NCBI RefSeq assembly: GCF_018130615.1
Contig: NZ_JAFCKB010000001.1
Span: 434,001-498,000 of the forward strand
Length of the DNA stretch: 64,000 bases
Direction of reading: 5' to 3'
Source of the DNA: Bradyrhizobium manausense
GTDB lineage: Bacteria; Pseudomonadota; Alphaproteobacteria; Rhizobiales; Xanthobacteraceae
In this document: positions 39,237 to 47,895 of the stretch, piece by piece
How the letters are laid out: every line of letters starts with the position of its first letter
Position numbering within the stretch: the stretch's first letter is position 1
Position numbers and translations under genes: made by a program
Notes under the pieces: generated by a model
What the model saw: only the letters and a program-made list of their open reading frames with translations
Databases searched by the model: none
What the model was told of the DNA's origin: nothing

Positions 39237-40133
39237 TCACGCCTTCAGGTGAGTTTGCGCGAAGCTCGCCGCCTCTTCGATCGAAGCCATGCCCTCATCG
39301 AGCATCGGCGCGAACAGCTGCCAGGAATGGCACATACCGTCCCAAACCTTGAGCTCCGCCGTACATCCCGCGTTGCGCAGCCTGTCGGCGATCCGGATGC
39401 TGTCGTCGCGCAGCAGTTCCCAGGAGCCGACGTGAATGAGGGTTGGAGGCAGTTTCGACAGGTCGTCGTCGAACGGCGTCACCAGCGACGACTTCGGATC
39501 GCCCTTGCCAATATAGACATTCGTGAACAGCGACATCAGTTGCGGCGTCAGCAAGGGCGCGTCGCTGATCGTTCGATACGACTCGCTCTGGCCCGTGAAA
39601 TCGAGCGCCGGCGACATCAGGATCAATGCGCCAGGTGCGGGCCGTCCGGCGTCTCGCGCCCGGACCGCGGCGGCGAGCGCAAGGTTGCCGCCTGCGGAAT
39701 CGCCGCTCAGAGCGATGGCGGATGCCGGATAGCCGCGATCGAGCGCCCATTCGTAGACTGCGAACGCATCGTCGTGCGCGAAAGGCGCAGGATTTTCCGG
39801 CGCAAGCCGATAGTCGGCGGCAAGAACCGGAACGCCCGAGAGCCGCGCAAGATTTGCCGCGATCACGCGATGCGAACGCGACGAGCCGAAGAAGAAACCG
39901 CCGCCGTGGAAATAGATGATCAGGCGCTTGTCGTCCGCGCCGCTAAAGCGGATCAGGTCGCCTCCCGCCGGACCTGCCGGAACCCGCTCAACCATGATTC
40001 CTTCGGGGATCGGCGTCGGGGCATTGATGGCTTCGAACCACGCTCGCATCTCCGGCGGGCCGGCATTCTCCGGCGGTGGGAATTGGGCGCTGATTTCAAG
40101 GATAGCTGCGAGCTGCTGCTTGGACACGTTCAC
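39237..40133 (-). CDS. Alpha/beta hydrolase of the HSL/acetyl-hydrolase family
   Basis: 298 residues. The oxyanion-hole motif is HGGGFFFGSS, the nucleophile elbow GDSAGG, and the C-terminal part has WDGMCHSW with the catalytic His. This is the hormone-sensitive-lipase/esterase IV family, acting on short-chain or aryl esters in the cytoplasm. It lies 109 bases downstream of the aryl-alcohol dehydrogenase gene on the same strand, so it may belong to the same sigma-54 regulated unit and release an aryl alcohol from an ester. That link is inference. Confidence 0.88.
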   Translation of the reverse strand: MNVSKQQLAAILEISAQFPPPENAGPPEMRAWFEAINAPTPIPEGIMVERVPAGPAGGDLIRFSGADDKRLIIYFHGGGFFFGSSRSHRVIAANLARLSGVPVLAADYRLAPENPAPFAHDDAFAVYEWALDRGYPASAIALSGDSAGGNLALAAAVRARDAGRPAPGALILMSPALDFTGQSESYRTISDAPLLTPQLMSLFTNVYIGKGDPKSSLVTPFDDDLSKLPPTLIHVGSWELLRDDSIRIADRLRNAGCTAELKVWDGMCHSWQLFAPMLDEGMASIEEAASFAQTHLKA

Positions 40134-40242
40134 TCCTTTGTGGCGAACCGACCGCCGGTCGCGCCGGCCCGGATTCGTCGCGTATCGTGATGCGACCGAT
40201 CTGTTGCTGCGCCGGCCCCGCGTGCGGAAACGGCGACGCCGC

Positions 40243-41343
40243 TCAGTTCATCCGCACGATCGGCTTGATGGCCTCGCCGGTTTCCGAGGCGTGGATCGCC
40301 TTGTTGATCTCGTCGAGCGCGTAGAACTTCACGAGCTTGTCGAAGGGGAAGCGCCCCTGCCGGTAGAGGTCGATCAGCATCGGAATGAAGGTGTCCGGGT
40401 TGGACTCGCCTTCGACGATGCCGATGAGGCGGCGTCCGCCACTCATGAAGTGAGTCTCGTTGAGGACGATTTCGGCATCCGGTCCCGATGCTCCCAGGAT
40501 GCCACAGGCACCGCGCGGACCGAGGCTCTCCACAGCGCTGCGGATCACCGTGGGCACGCCGGTGGTGTCGAGCGCGAAATTGAGCCCGCTGCCGGTGATG
40601 CGCATGATCTCCTCGACCGGATTGACCGTGGTCGGATCGATCGTGTGGGTGGCGCCAAGCGCCCTGGCGATGCTAAGCCGGGACGGCTTGGTGTCGACGG
40701 CGATGATCTTGGTTGCGCCGACGACGACGGCGGCCATCAGGGCAGACAGACCCACCGAGCCCGCGCCGAACACGGCAAAGGACTTTCCAGGTAACACTCT
40801 CAGGGCATTCAGGACGGCGCCGGCCCCGGTCTGCACGCCGCAGGCGAGCGGGCCCAGCAGGTCGAGCGGCACGTCGCTTGGCACCTTCACGACATTCGCC
40901 TCGTGGCACAGCGCATGGGTTGCGAATGACGACTGGCCGAAGAAGTTGCCGTTGATACGCTCACCGTCCGCAGAGAGGCCGCTGGTGCCGTCGACCCGGG
41001 CGGCGAAGAAGTTGCGTGGGAAGAATTCGTGGCAATAGGTCGTCGCGTGGTCGCGGCAGCTCGGGCAGGCTCCGCAGGAGTTGAACGTCATCACCACGTG
41101 ATCGCCCGGCTTCACTTTGCTGATGGCGGCCCCGACGGCTTCGACGATGCCGGCTCCTTCATGGCCGAGCACGACCGGCAGGGGCGTCGGCAGCATTCCG
41201 TCGCGCACGACGAGATCGGTGTGGCAGACGCCGGTCGCGGCCACCTTCACGAGGATTTCGTCGGCGCGCGGGGTTTCGATCTCGATGGTTTCGAGGCTGA
41301 GCGGCGCACCCTTTTCGCGGGCGATTGCGGCACGAATTTTCAT
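40243..41343 (-). CDS. Zinc-dependent aryl-alcohol dehydrogenase (XylB-like)
   Basis: 366 residues of the MDR superfamily. The catalytic zinc ligands include ATGVCHTDLVVRD and GHEGAGIVEAVG, the structural zinc site is SCGACPSCRDHATTYC, and the NAD site is FAVFGAGSVGLSA. The insertion EFFPRNFFAARVDGTSGLS is typical of benzyl/aryl-alcohol dehydrogenases. It should oxidise benzyl-type alcohols to aldehydes with NAD+. The ATG at 41343 follows CGGAGATCCCACC. It is 92 bases behind the benzaldehyde dehydrogenase gene and probably in one operon with it. Confidence 0.9.
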   Translation of the reverse strand: MKIRAAIAREKGAPLSLETIEIETPRADEILVKVAATGVCHTDLVVRDGMLPTPLPVVLGHEGAGIVEAVGAAISKVKPGDHVVMTFNSCGACPSCRDHATTYCHEFFPRNFFAARVDGTSGLSADGERINGNFFGQSSFATHALCHEANVVKVPSDVPLDLLGPLACGVQTGAGAVLNALRVLPGKSFAVFGAGSVGLSALMAAVVVGATKIIAVDTKPSRLSIARALGATHTIDPTTVNPVEEIMRITGSGLNFALDTTGVPTVIRSAVESLGPRGACGILGASGPDAEIVLNETHFMSGGRRLIGIVEGESNPDTFIPMLIDLYRQGRFPFDKLVKFYALDEINKAIHASETGEAIKPIVRMN

Positions 41344-41435
41344 GGTGGGATCTCCGGTCGGGAATGAAAGTTGCTGCAACAGAATTGGAAGTCGTGGGCG
41401 CGTCCGGCGCAGCGCGCCGGGCGCAGGTAGGAAGC

Positions 41436-42911
41436 TCAGAACGGGTACGGCGTCGCTTGCGGTTTCTCGGAGGTCCACACCCACTGCGTGAACTCTTCCC
41501 AGATCGCGGGGCCGCTGACGCGGCTGCCATTGCCGGAGCGGCCGCGGCCGCCGAACGGCGCGAACGGGCCGCCATTCACCGTCTGGTCGTTGATGTGGAG
41601 CTGGCCGACATTCAACCGCTCCCCGACAGCGCGGGCGCGCGCGACCGAGCCCGAAATGACGCCGGCGGCGAGGCCATATTCGGAGAGATTGGCTAGCGCG
41701 ACCGCATCGTCGTCCGTCGCGAAGCTGACCATGCAGGCGACTGGTCCGAAAATCTCCTCTTCGAAGGCGAGCATGCCGGGCTTCACGTCGGCGAGCACAG
41801 TCGCCTGGTAGTAGCGGCCGTCATGGCTGCCGCCGGCGAGTAGCCGTGCGCCCTTGGCCACTGCATCGTCCACGATGGATTGAATCTTCTCGACTTGCGC
41901 ATCGCTGATGATCGGTCCGAGCGCGACGCGCCCGGATGAGGGGTCTCCGGCAGGCAGATGACGCGCCTTTTCAGCAATCCGGTTCGCCAGGCCTTCGGCG
42001 ACGTTCTTCTGCGCCAGCACGAGGCCGGTCGACATGCAGATCTGACCCTGGTGCAGGAAGGCGCCCCAGGCGGCGTTGGACGCCGCGATGTCGAGATCGG
42101 CATCGTCGAGCACGATCAGCGAATTCTTGCCGCCGAGCTCGAGTTGGACCTTCTTGAGATGGCGACCGGCGACTTCGCCGACCTTGCTGCCGCCCGCTGC
42201 CGAACCGGTGAAGGAGATCATCGCGATGTTGGGATCGGCGCACATCGCTTCACCTGCCACAGCGCCGCCTGGCACGACCTGGAGCACGCCAGCAGGCAGG
42301 CCGGCTTCCTCGAAGATTCGCGCGATGATGATGCCGCCCGACACGGCCGTGCGCGGATCGGGCTTGTGAACGACCGCATTGCCTACCGCGAGCGCCGCGG
42401 CGACGGCGCGGATCGAAAGCACCAGCGGGAAGTTGAACGGCGAGATTACGCCGACCACGCCATGCGGCACGCGCTTGGCTGTGTTGGAGCGGCCCGGCTC
42501 CATCGAGGGCAGCAGGATCCCGTTGGGCTCGAGAGCGATGGCAGCGGCATGACGCACGAAGCCCGCGCCATGCTCGATCTCGATCGCGGCCTTCGGCTGG
42601 ATCGAGCCGCTCTCGCGCATGATCCAGCCGATCAATTCTTCGCCGTTTCGTTCGAGCAGGTCAGCCGCCTTGTTGAGGATTGCGGTGCGTTCCTGCGGGA
42701 GCTTCTCCGCCCAGGTCGGCTGGGCAAGACGCGCCGCGCGTGCGGCCCTCGCAATATCAGTCGCATCGCCGATGCCTACGGAGCCCAGCACTGCGCGCGT
42801 CGCGGGATCGCTCACGTCGGTAACGCCGCCGCCGGTCGCGCACCACTCGCCGAGGAACGCCTTACCGTGCCAACGTTCGACGGCAATGAAGTTGTGAGCC
42901 TGTGTGTTCAT
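41436..42911 (-). CDS. Benzaldehyde dehydrogenase (XylC-like)
   Basis: 491 residues of the aldehyde dehydrogenase superfamily. ISPFNFPLVLSIRAVAAALA, FTGSAAGGSKVG (cofactor), LELGGKNSLIVLDDAD (Glu) and HQGQICMSTGLVLA (catalytic Cys) are all in place. The N-terminal ERWHGKAFLGEWCATGGG and the C-terminal GRGRSGNGSRVSGPAIWEEF are typical of benzaldehyde dehydrogenases, which oxidise aromatic aldehydes to acids. The ATG at 42911 follows CGGGAGGAAATTTG; the frame upstream of it is not credible. It is first in the operon and lies behind a sigma-54 promoter. Confidence 0.9.
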   Translation of the reverse strand: MNTQAHNFIAVERWHGKAFLGEWCATGGGVTDVSDPATRAVLGSVGIGDATDIARAARAARLAQPTWAEKLPQERTAILNKAADLLERNGEELIGWIMRESGSIQPKAAIEIEHGAGFVRHAAAIALEPNGILLPSMEPGRSNTAKRVPHGVVGVISPFNFPLVLSIRAVAAALAVGNAVVHKPDPRTAVSGGIIIARIFEEAGLPAGVLQVVPGGAVAGEAMCADPNIAMISFTGSAAGGSKVGEVAGRHLKKVQLELGGKNSLIVLDDADLDIAASNAAWGAFLHQGQICMSTGLVLAQKNVAEGLANRIAEKARHLPAGDPSSGRVALGPIISDAQVEKIQSIVDDAVAKGARLLAGGSHDGRYYQATVLADVKPGMLAFEEEIFGPVACMVSFATDDDAVALANLSEYGLAAGVISGSVARARAVGERLNVGQLHINDQTVNGGPFAPFGGRGRSGNGSRVSGPAIWEEFTQWVWTSEKPQATPYPF

Positions 42912-43095
42912 CAAATTTCCTCCCGTGGCCGCGTTGTGCGGCTGTCGTTGACGCATCGGCGGCATGACGCCGGCGGAGCAGGGAGGAAAACGAGACGCAA
43001 AGGCGCACAGTCGGTGGACAGGCATGGATCTGCCCGCCGTGGCCTTGCATGCCAGCCCTCTTGTATCGTTGTCCTTCCCTTCGTGCGGGGGCATT

Positions 43096-43112
43096 AGCAA
43101 GCCGGATGCCAG
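43096..43112 (-). promoter_or_regulatory. Sigma-54 (-24/-12) promoter for the aromatic oxidation operon
   Basis: On the minus strand the sequence reads CTGGCATCCGGCTTGCT: GG and GC separated by exactly 10 bases, with TGGCA and TTGCT matching the YTGGCAC-N5-TTGCW consensus in all but one core position. It directs transcription toward the aldehyde dehydrogenase start at 42911, about 185 bases away. The divergent neighbour encodes a sigma-54 activator, which makes the assignment much stronger than a motif match alone. Confidence 0.8.
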
Positions 43113-43235
43113 GGCCCCTCGATGCTTTTGATCTGGCTCTCGGCGCAGGATAAATAGTGTAATAAAATCAATGCGATATTGGTTACGAAAAGCCCCGTCT
43201 GGGGCCGCTTGGTTTCTTGGTCGGGCGTTTCCATC

Positions 43236-43285
43236 TTTCTCAAATGATGAAATGGGCTTAAAGGTCGATTTCATCATTTGAGAAA
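43236..43285. promoter_or_regulatory. Perfect 18-bp inverted repeat: likely activator binding site (UAS)
   Basis: Arms TTTCTCAAATGATGAAAT (43236-43253) and its exact complement (43268-43285) are separated by 14 bases. The site is centred about 155 bases upstream of the sigma-54 promoter, the normal distance for enhancer sites of XylR/DmpR-type proteins, and ends 11 bases before the start codon of the regulator itself, so binding may also control the regulator. An AT-rich stretch (43148-43185) between site and promoter could help bending. Confidence 0.75.
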
Positions 43286-43296
43286 ATAGAGGGGCC

Positions 43297-45075
43297 GTGT
43301 CGGACCCAGACGCTCTGATTTCATTGGCCGAGGCGTCGCGCCGGGCCGCCCGGATTCTGAGCCGGGGCGCGAGCAGCGAGGTCAGGACCGGCGCACCGCC
43401 GACCTTCGACGACCTCGCTGAATCCCTCCACTTTGCGCTCGGCGACGGCCGCATCTGGCTCAACGACCAGCGCATGGTCTTGATGCAGTCCCAGGTGCTC
43501 GGACGATTGCGTGCCGAGATCATCGACGCCTTCGGCGTCGAAGCCGCCAAGGCGATCTTCATGCGGGTCGGTTACATGCAGGGCGCGCGCGACGCGGCGT
43601 TGATTCAGAAGCGCTTTCCCAACGAAGATCTCACCCACGCGCTCGCCGCCGGCCCTCGCGTCCACACGCTGGAAGGGTTCGTCAAAGTCACGACGCGTCA
43701 TTTCGAGTTCGACCGCGACAAGGGGACCTATTTCGGCGAGTTCTACTGGGATGATTCGTCCGAAGCCGCCGAGCACCTGGCAAGCTACGGCCCCGCCACC
43801 GAGCCAGTCTGCTGGCTGCAGATCGGCTATCCCTCCGGCTACACCACAAAACTGTTCGGCAAGCCGGTGATCTTTCGGGAGGTCGAGTGCGCCGGCATGG
43901 GCGCCTCGCGCTGCGTGGTGATCGGGCAACATGCGGACGCCTGGGGCGACGATGCGCCGGAGCGGCAATATTTCGGCCTGGAGTGGAAGAGCCGACCGGT
44001 CCGCGCCGCGGGCGGAAGTGCCGTTGCCAAAGGCGAGCCGTCCGCCACTATCGAGGCGAGAGGCGACGTTGCGGTCGGCGTTTCGGCTGCGTTCGTGCGC
44101 ACGCGGCGCCAATTGGAGCGTGTCGCCGCAACCGATGCGACGGTGCTTTTCGTCGGTGAATCCGGCGTCGGCAAGGAGCTGTTCTCGAGCCAACTGCACG
44201 CGATGAGTCGGCGCCCTGAAGGGCCCTTCGTCGCGATCAACTGTGCGGCGATTCCCGAGCAGCTTGTGGAGTCCGAATTGTTCGGTGTCGAGAAGGGGGC
44301 CTATACCGGCGCGATTGCGTCACGCGCAGGCTACTTCGAGCGTGCCGCGGGAGGTACGCTCTTTCTCGATGAAATTGCGTCGCTGACCTATTCGGCGCAA
44401 GGAAAGGTGCTGCGGGCGCTGCAAGAGCGCAAGATCGAACGGGTCGGAGGATCGAAGACAATCTCGCTTGACGTCAGGGTGGTCGCCGCCTCCAACGTCG
44501 ATCTGAGCGCGGAAGTTGCCGCCGGGCGATTCCGGCAGGATCTGTATTTCAGGCTCTGCGTGTTCCCGATCGCGATCCCACCGCTGCGCGAACGTCGAGA
44601 TGACATCCCGCTCCTGATGGCGCATTTTCTGGGCGTCTATTCGGCGCGCCATGGGCGTCGCTTGACCGGTTTCAGCGGCCGCGCCACCGACGCGCTGCTG
44701 AAATACGACTATCCGGGCAACATCAGGGAATTGCAGAATCTGATCGAGCGCGGGGTCGTTTACGCCGAGGATGGCGGAGTGATCGACGTTGCTCATCTCT
44801 TCAGCAGTTCCGAACTGCTGCCGCCGTTCTCGATCCAGCTCACGAGTGACGGACGGCTCGGACGTGTGCCTCTTCATCAGGACGGGCCGCCGCAGCACGG
44901 GACGCCCGACACTCCGCAATTCCAGGGCAATGAATCGTTTGCGGAAGTCGAGCGTGCCATCTATGAAACGGCACTGACGCATGCGGGCGGCAATGTTTCG
45001 GCCGCGGCGCGTGCGCTGAAGATCAGCCGGGCTCAGCTCGACTATCGGCTGCGAAGGCTGGGCCTGCGCAGCTAG
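43297..45075 (+). CDS. XylR/DmpR-type sigma-54 activator with V4R sensor
   Basis: 592 residues, GTG start with AGAGGGGCC just upstream. Residues ~25-125 form the XylR N-terminal region, and ~130-200 the V4R small-molecule domain ([16 protein letters not shown]). The AAA+ domain has Walker [11 protein letters not shown], the sigma-54 loop GAYTGA, Walker [11 protein letters not shown] and [12 protein letters not shown]. The C-terminal Fis-type helix-turn-helix is [22 protein letters not shown]. Family members are released from autoinhibition by aromatic effectors. It is divergent from the alcohol/aldehyde dehydrogenase genes, its likely targets. Confidence 0.93.
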   Translation: MSDPDALISLAEASRRAARILSRGASSEVRTGAPPTFDDLAESLHFALGDGRIWLNDQRMVLMQSQVLGRLRAEIIDAFGVEAAKAIFMRVGYMQGARDAALIQKRFPNEDLTHALAAGPRVHTLEGFVKVTTRHFEFDRDKGTYFGEFYWDDSSEAAEHLASYGPATEPVCWLQIGYPSGYTTKLFGKPVIFREVECAGMGASRCVVIGQHADAWGDDAPERQYFGLEWKSRPVRAAGGSAVAKGEPSATIEARGDVAVGVSAAFVRTRRQLERVAATDATVLFVGESGVGKELFSSQLHAMSRRPEGPFVAINCAAIPEQLVESELFGVEKGAYTGAIASRAGYFERAAGGTLFLDEIASLTYSAQGKVLRALQERKIERVGGSKTISLDVRVVAASNVDLSAEVAAGRFRQDLYFRLCVFPIAIPPLRERRDDIPLLMAHFLGVYSARHGRRLTGFSGRATDALLKYDYPGNIRELQNLIERGVVYAEDGGVIDVAHLFSSSELLPPFSIQLTSDGRLGRVPLHQDGPPQHGTPDTPQFQGNESFAEVERAIYETALTHAGGNVSAAARALKISRAQLDYRLRRLGLRS

Positions 45076-45100
45076 CCGGTCCGGAACGGCGTCTGCGACG

Positions 45101-45772
45101 TCACGTCAAATGCTTCGCAAAGAACGCCATGCTACGCGGCCAGGCGATATCGGAACTCGCCTTGTCGTAGCTTTGCCGCTCGTCGCAATGGAAGCCGTGC
45201 TGGGCGCCGGGATAGATGAAGACCTCGACATCGGGCCGCTTCGCCTTGACGCTCTCGACATCGGTGAGAGGAATGCCGGCATCCTTCTCACCGAAATGCA
45301 GTTGCGTCGGCACCTTCGGCTTCTCATCCGCAAAGCGCACGACGGCGCCGCCATAATAGCCGATGGCGGCTTTCAGGCCGGCGAGCCGCGTCGCCGCGAC
45401 AAAGGCGATGCTGCCGCCGAGACAGAAGCCGATGATGCCGACCGGGCCGGCGCTTCTGACCGCGTCGATCGCGGCCTGCGTGTCGCGCAGCATCGCATTC
45501 CAATCGGGGCTGGCGACGAACTTGCGCGCTTCCGCGATCTCGTCGGGCGTATAGCCCGACTGGAAGTTCGGCGTGGTGCGATCGAAGATCGACGGTGCGA
45601 TCGCGACATAGCCTTCGCCCGCGAGCCGGTCGCAGACCGAGCGGATGTGATGATTGACGCCAAAAATCTCCTGGATCACCACCACCGCGCCTTTCGGCGT
45701 GCCCGAGGGGTCGGCGCGATAGGCGCCGAGCTGGAAATTGTCCGACGCCGTCAGTTGGATGTCTTGTCCCAC
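45101..45772 (-). CDS. Dienelactone hydrolase family protein
   Basis: 223 residues from a GTG start with AAGGACAACCCGC upstream, giving VGQDIQLTASDNFQLGAYRA and the usual family length; the open frame continues upstream without support. The cysteine nucleophile is in GFCLGGSIAF, the catalytic Asp in FGEKDAGIPL, and the His in YPGAQHGFHCD. The family opens dienelactones in the degradation of (chloro)aromatics and hydrolyses other small esters. It is convergent with the sigma-54 activator, and no chlorocatechol genes are close. Confidence 0.88.
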   Translation of the reverse strand: MGQDIQLTASDNFQLGAYRADPSGTPKGAVVVIQEIFGVNHHIRSVCDRLAGEGYVAIAPSIFDRTTPNFQSGYTPDEIAEARKFVASPDWNAMLRDTQAAIDAVRSAGPVGIIGFCLGGSIAFVAATRLAGLKAAIGYYGGAVVRFADEKPKVPTQLHFGEKDAGIPLTDVESVKAKRPDVEVFIYPGAQHGFHCDERQSYDKASSDIAWPRSMAFFAKHLT

Positions 45773-45908
45773 GCGGGTTGTCCTTCTTGGTTGTTCGTTG
45801 ATTGAGAATTCTGCTCGTTCCGCAAACTCGTCATGCCCGGGCATGACGATGGGGCAACTTCAACGCAAAACCGCGGATACGATTTCTCTGAGACACGAAG
45901 AGCAGCGA

Positions 45909-46250
45909 TCACTCCCACATCCAGTTCTCGCCGTAATCCTCCTTCCATCCCGCCAGCCGTCCGTGACGGAATTGCAGGAACAGGCGGTGACGGTAGGGCA
46001 CCAATCCACTGCCGCCGATGTCGCGAAGGGCGAGATAGATCTCGTTGCCGGGGCGGCCCCGGACATATTGCAGGGGTTGTCCGAGTGCGTGCGCGGTCTG
46101 ATCCGCATCCATCCCGAACGCCAGAGGCGTGTTGTTCGACAAGGTCTCGACGAAGGGCCGGCGCAGCGGCACCGTGCCGAAGGGCTCGGCCTGCACGGAC
46201 GCCGCCATGGAGAGAAGCGCTGCGCCCGCAGCCAAGATTGCCCGCTTCAT
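45909..46250 (-). CDS. Small periplasmic protein with BamE/SmpA-like pattern
   Basis: 113 residues. A signal peptide MKRAILAAGAALLSMAASVQ ends at an AEP site. The mature part reads LAFGMDADQTAHALGQPLQY, then NEIYLALRD and LFLQFRHGRLAGWKEDYG. The order GM-x-Q-x-LG-x-P followed by strands and F-x-x-GRL-x-x-W is the pattern of the BamE/SmpA and BLIP-like fold. No lipobox is present, so it would be soluble periplasmic rather than a BAM lipoprotein. It is adjacent to an alpha/beta hydrolase gene on the same strand, 23 bases away. Function unknown. Confidence 0.7.
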   Translation of the reverse strand: MKRAILAAGAALLSMAASVQAEPFGTVPLRRPFVETLSNNTPLAFGMDADQTAHALGQPLQYVRGRPGNEIYLALRDIGGSGLVPYRHRLFLQFRHGRLAGWKEDYGENWMWE

Positions 46251-46273
46251 TTTCGTGATCCTCGTCTCGTCGT

Positions 46274-47038
46274 CTATTCCGGCAAGTTCTTCAGGAAAGG
46301 CACCACGGCGTCAACAAAAGCCTTGGGCTGGTCGATGTTGACGGCATGTCCGGCGGCGGGGATCACGACCTTTTGTGCGCCGGGGATCTTTGCCGCCATG
46401 TAGTCGGACGCCGCCAGGAACGGTGTGTCGTCGGCGCCGACCACGATCAGGCTGGGCACCTTGATGCCGGGCAGCAGCTCCATCACCGCGGCATCGCGCT
46501 GGGTCATCATGCCGCGCGCGGCGAGCGCCAATCCCCTGGCGTTGCGATGGCTGGCGGTGGCGCGCTCGCGCGTGGCCGCCTTCAGCACGTCGAGACCTTC
46601 GCGATCGAGCTTGTCGGCGGTGGCGAGCGCCCGCGCATTCCAGGCCTCGCGCGCATCGTCCTTCCTGAAGCCCGGACCGGTGTCGATGATCAGCAGCGCG
46701 CGCGTGCGTGTTGGATGGGTGCGATAGAACGCGAGCGACATGTAGCCGCCGAGCGACAACCCGCCGATGATGGCGCGCCTGGCGCCGACCGCATCGAGGA
46801 TCGCCGCCATGTCGCCGACGGTGAGCGCCTCGCTATAGGCCTTGGGGTCGTCGGGATAATCGGACTGCCCGTGCCCGCGCATGTCCCACAAGATCAGTCG
46901 GTGGTCGCGCGCCAGCGCATCGATCTGGCCGTGCCACATCGCTGAGGTCGAGGAATAGCCATGGGTGAGCAGCAGCGGCGGCCCGTCGCCGTGAATCTCG
47001 TAATAGATGCCGACGCCGTCCCGATCGATCTTTGGCAT
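46274..47038 (-). CDS. Alpha/beta hydrolase
   Basis: 254 residues. MPKIDRDGVGIYYEIHGDGP and LLTHGYSSTSAMW (oxyanion hole), the nucleophile elbow GGLSLGGYMSLAF with Ser, and the C-terminal VIPAAGHAVNIDQPKAF with the catalytic His define a canonical alpha/beta hydrolase close to enol-lactonase and haloperoxidase-like esterases. The ATG at 47038 is chosen from the conserved N-terminus. The substrate is unknown. It is the first gene of a likely two-gene unit with the periplasmic protein. Confidence 0.87.
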   Translation of the reverse strand: MPKIDRDGVGIYYEIHGDGPPLLLTHGYSSTSAMWHGQIDALARDHRLILWDMRGHGQSDYPDDPKAYSEALTVGDMAAILDAVGARRAIIGGLSLGGYMSLAFYRTHPTRTRALLIIDTGPGFRKDDAREAWNARALATADKLDREGLDVLKAATRERATASHRNARGLALAARGMMTQRDAAVMELLPGIKVPSLIVVGADDTPFLAASDYMAAKIPGAQKVVIPAAGHAVNIDQPKAFVDAVVPFLKNLPE

Positions 47039-47403
47039 TGTCTCCGCCTCTTTCTTTTCTTCTCGCGGCAACACCGGTGCACCCTCTCCCGCAAGGGGGG
47101 AAGGGAAGCCCGAGTCTGCGGCCTCATCCTAGCCTGCCAAGTTACTTCGAAGAAACTGCCTGAGCGCATTCGGCGCTTATGCCTCGCGTGCTCTACTTGT
47201 TGCGTTCAGTGGCTAACATCAGCGCGGGTGTCGCAGCGCACAACAAGCCGATGCCGAGTTAGTTTCGATCGATTCCAAATTGCATTTGCCTCTCGCCGCG
47301 AACCCGATCATTCTCGCGCGCAAGGTGGGCGCCAGCCCGGTGGGCGTCTGCTGCTCAAGTTGCCGCCGTAAGCGGCTTCATGCACCGGCAGGGGAAGACG
47401 CCT
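47039..47403. other. Gene-free 365-base divergent intergenic region
   Basis: No supported gene. It contains a degenerate CCCTCTCCCGCAAGG repeat fragment near 47083 and the palindromic CTTCGAAG near 47147. Promoters for the hydrolase (minus) and the molybdenum hydroxylase genes (plus) must lie here, but no convincing -35/-10 pair was found. Confidence 0.4.
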
Positions 47404-47895
47404 ATGCCAACGCTCACGATCAACGGGCGGAGTATGTCCGTGGATGCGGCAAACGACACGCCGCTCCTTTGGGCCATCCGCGAACAATTGCAAATGACCG
47501 GCACGAAATTCGGCTGCGGTGCCGGCCTGTGCGGTGCCTGCACCGTGCACGTCAACGGCGAAGCCGTGCGCTCGTGCCAGACCATGGTCGGCGATGTCGC
47601 CGGCAAGAAGATCACCACCATCGAAGGGCTTTCCGCCAAGGGTGATCATCCGCTTCAGAAGGCGTGGATCGCCGAGCAGGTGCCGCAATGCGGCTACTGC
47701 CAGTCCGGGCAGATCATGCAGGCGGCTTCGCTGCTGGCGAAGAACGCCAATCCGACCAAGGAAGAGGTCGTGGCGCATATGGACGGCAATCTCTGCCGTT
47801 GCATGACCTACTCGCGGATCCAGAAGGCAATCATGCGCGCCGCCACCGAGATGCGCACCGCATCCGCCGCCGGCAACGAGCGGAGGCCCACATGA
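47404..47895 (+). CDS. 2Fe-2S subunit of a molybdenum hydroxylase (IorA-like)
   Basis: 163 residues. The plant-ferredoxin cluster is bound by [21 protein letters not shown], and the second 2Fe-2S cluster by [16 protein letters not shown] and GNLCRC, the standard small subunit of the xanthine oxidase family. It passes electrons from the molybdopterin subunit. The ATG at 47404 ([11 protein letters not shown]) gives the usual N-terminus; an ATG eight codons earlier is less likely. Its stop overlaps the next start (ATGA), so the two subunits are translationally coupled. Confidence 0.93.
   Translation: MPTLTINGRSMSVDAANDTPLLWAIREQLQMTGTKFGCGAGLCGACTVHVNGEAVRSCQTMVGDVAGKKITTIEGLSAKGDHPLQKAWIAEQVPQCGYCQSGQIMQAASLLAKNANPTKEEVVAHMDGNLCRCMTYSRIQKAIMRAATEMRTASAAGNERRPT

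Noticed and set aside
43148-43185. IHF binding site between the sigma-54 promoter and the inverted repeat
   Set aside because: The stretch is AT-rich and contains AATCAA, but the TTR part of the consensus is not at the right distance on either strand, so it is noted only as a bendable region.
42912-43562. 217-codon N-terminal extension of the benzaldehyde dehydrogenase frame
   Set aside because: It runs through the sigma-54 control region and antisense to the regulator gene; the ATG at 42911 with a strong ribosome site gives the usual protein.
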